From Coriaria nepalensis (Eukaryota; Streptophyta; Magnoliopsida; Cucurbitales; Coriariaceae): a stretch of 64,000 nt of DNA. The stretch spans positions 7,472,001-7,536,000 of the forward strand of contig CP114484.1 of NCBI GenBank assembly GCA_027186245.1, given 5' to 3'. The position numbers and the translations under genes are program-made. Shown piece by piece: positions 62,691 to 64,000 of the stretch. Under the pieces are notes generated by a model. The model was not told where the DNA came from. It made no database searches and saw nothing but the letters and a program-made list of their open reading frames with translations. Each line of letters opens with the position of its first letter. The stretch's first letter is position 1.

Positions 62691-63960
62691 ATCATCCACC
62701 TTAATGGGCTGCACCCTGCCAACTCTAGATCTCCCTATACTTACCATATTCGTGTCCGGCTATAGATCTGACCATATCATCTACTCTTTCGACCTAGGCA
62801 TCCTTTGCAATCTCATTCTTATGAGGTACATTGATAGCGTCCCTAATAGTATTAACCCCATCGCCTGTATGAACATCCATAACCATACTCTCTAGATCGA
62901 TGGCGTTCCCAACATCAGTAACGTCCTTGCTCACGCGATCACCCATGACCACATTGTCAACTGGAGAATCATCAGCAGGTACAAATCAAGAAGGAAAAAT
63001 ATGTAAGAATAAGAAGAATATCATAAAGCAGAGTAAACAAAATTGAATTAAATTCACAATGTAAACCAACGACACCCCGAACACCATTCGCCTCCTCGCT
63101 TCCGGGATTAGTGGTGCCCATATTGAATGCATAATCCAATTTAAAATATATGGCTTACGGGTTTTTTCTAAAAGCTCCCCAAAAGTCTCTCTGACGCTTG
63201 AAATTGCTTCAAACACCCATATCTACAATAATTAGAAATCATTAAAAATTATTAAGTAATAAAATCTAACTATAAATCAAAATTAAGACTAATTACCTAG
63301 AATGCGAGCGGAAAATCGAGTAAGTCCCACTTACTATTTTACCCCAAGGATAAGGGGTTCTCCACGAGGTCATCCCTCTTATGCTTTGTATAGTTTTCTC
63401 ATGAACTATTTTAGCCCAAAGATAATTATTGAATAACTCCATATCCGAGACTATATATCAAAATTGATGAGGTATTTTATGTGACCTCTTAAACCTAAGA
63501 GAGCAGCCACCAAAAAGTAAAGAAGCCTTAACTTCATATGGAAATCATCCATCTTTATTGTTTCATCAACATCTCGATCATGTCGTTTCTTAGTTCTACT
63601 CTCAATATTTTCGAAAAGCTCTATTAGTTGACTATATGTAATAATATCATTTTCTTTGAACCAGTACTTCAAGAATTCAACATTTTTCCTCACTTCGATC
63701 GTTCTAAAGAAGCTGGTATTTTATGACAACTCAATTTGGTAATACTAGTTTTCTATTATTGAATATTATAAAGGGTGTCCATTTATAATATTCCATGACT
63801 CATATTACTTTTTTGAGCGAGTTTGGCAGATAATCAAATAATTAACTATTTGGGTAAAGAATGTAAGCCAATCATCAACTTTGAAGAAATGTTCGAAACA
63901 TGATTTTTCTAAATATTTCAAACTATCTGTAATTAAACTTTCTCTTGATCATACCAAGAG
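62690..63960 (-). pseudogene. DUF1985 domain gene relic 2 (MULE-associated)
   Basis: Minus-strand reading gives KMDDFHMKLRLLYFLVAALL (63,451-63,560), then ELFNNYLWAKIVHEKTIQSI in another frame, then LLDFPLAF ending in TAG at 63,297-63,299. After a small predicted intron (63,223-63,296), IWVFEAISSVRETFGELLEK and TRKPYILNWIMHS follow. A downstream piece (about 62,690-62,975) is acidic (VDNVVMGDRVSKDVTDVG). This mirrors the DUF1985 region at 15.6-16.6 kb (LLYFL against IVYFL; NNYLWAK against NSHLWSS; IWVFEAI against VWALKAI). Stops and frameshifts make it a relic. The N-terminus lies near or beyond the window edge. Confidence 0.65.
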
Positions 63961-64000
63961 CATTGCGCAATTTTCATCAAACGATAATGGACGATGGAAA

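Overview
This is a window of plant nuclear DNA, most likely from a eudicot. It is very AT-rich and its host genes have many short GT-AG introns. They encode plant families: a DUF3511 protein, a plant-type casein kinase 1, a P4-ATPase of the ALA8-12 type and a NOP2/OLI2 rRNA m5C methyltransferase. Most of the remaining DNA is mutated transposon sequence of plant types. I could not name the species.

Layout. 1-11.3 kb: retrotransposon debris. It holds a decayed Ty1/copia element on the minus strand (PPT at 741, PBS at 4203), an approximately 6 kb imperfect palindrome of two head-to-head LTR-plus-leader copies (about 2690-8910), a further LTR-like copy (9.4-10.1 kb) and a Ty3/gypsy integrase fragment (10.4-11.3 kb). 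13.0-13.4 kb: an intact one-exon DUF3511 gene (+). 14.6-20.3 kb: a Mutator-like (MULE) element with a DUF1985 gene (+) converging on a mudrA-type transposase (-). Two introns of the DUF1985 gene are filled with arrays of a self-complementary GTTGATATCAAC-type repeat. 20.4-31.1 kb: an L1-type LINE (+) split by a chromodomain Ty3/gypsy LTR element (-) at 25,179-about 29,838. 31.35-31.70 kb: a MITE. 32.2-36.5 kb: the casein kinase 1-like gene (-, 14 coding exons). 37.5-40.2 kb: a minisatellite and a second MULE transposase (+). 40.2-43.1 kb: a stretch of different composition, possibly organelle-derived. 43.1-44.8 kb: a diverged further copy of the palindrome's LTR family. 45.25-50.06 kb: the P4-ATPase flippase gene (-, 10 coding exons) with an apparent one-base frameshift. 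51.2-52.7 kb: a FAR1-like transposase pseudogene. 53.55-58.06 kb: the NOP2 gene (+, 17 coding exons) with two telo-boxes upstream and a tandemly triplicated splice donor. 60.9-61.8 kb: a gypsy integrase relic (+). 62.7-64 kb: a second DUF1985 relic (-).

The four host genes do not form a pathway. They are housekeeping or poorly known genes separated by transposon blocks. The most notable structural observations are the palindrome, the intron-confined repeat arrays in the DUF1985 gene, the nested LINE/LTR insertion, the P4-ATPase frameshift and the NOP2 triplicated 5' splice site. Exon boundaries were worked out by hand from reading-frame continuity, GT/AG sites and remembered family sequence. 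No alignment or search was run.
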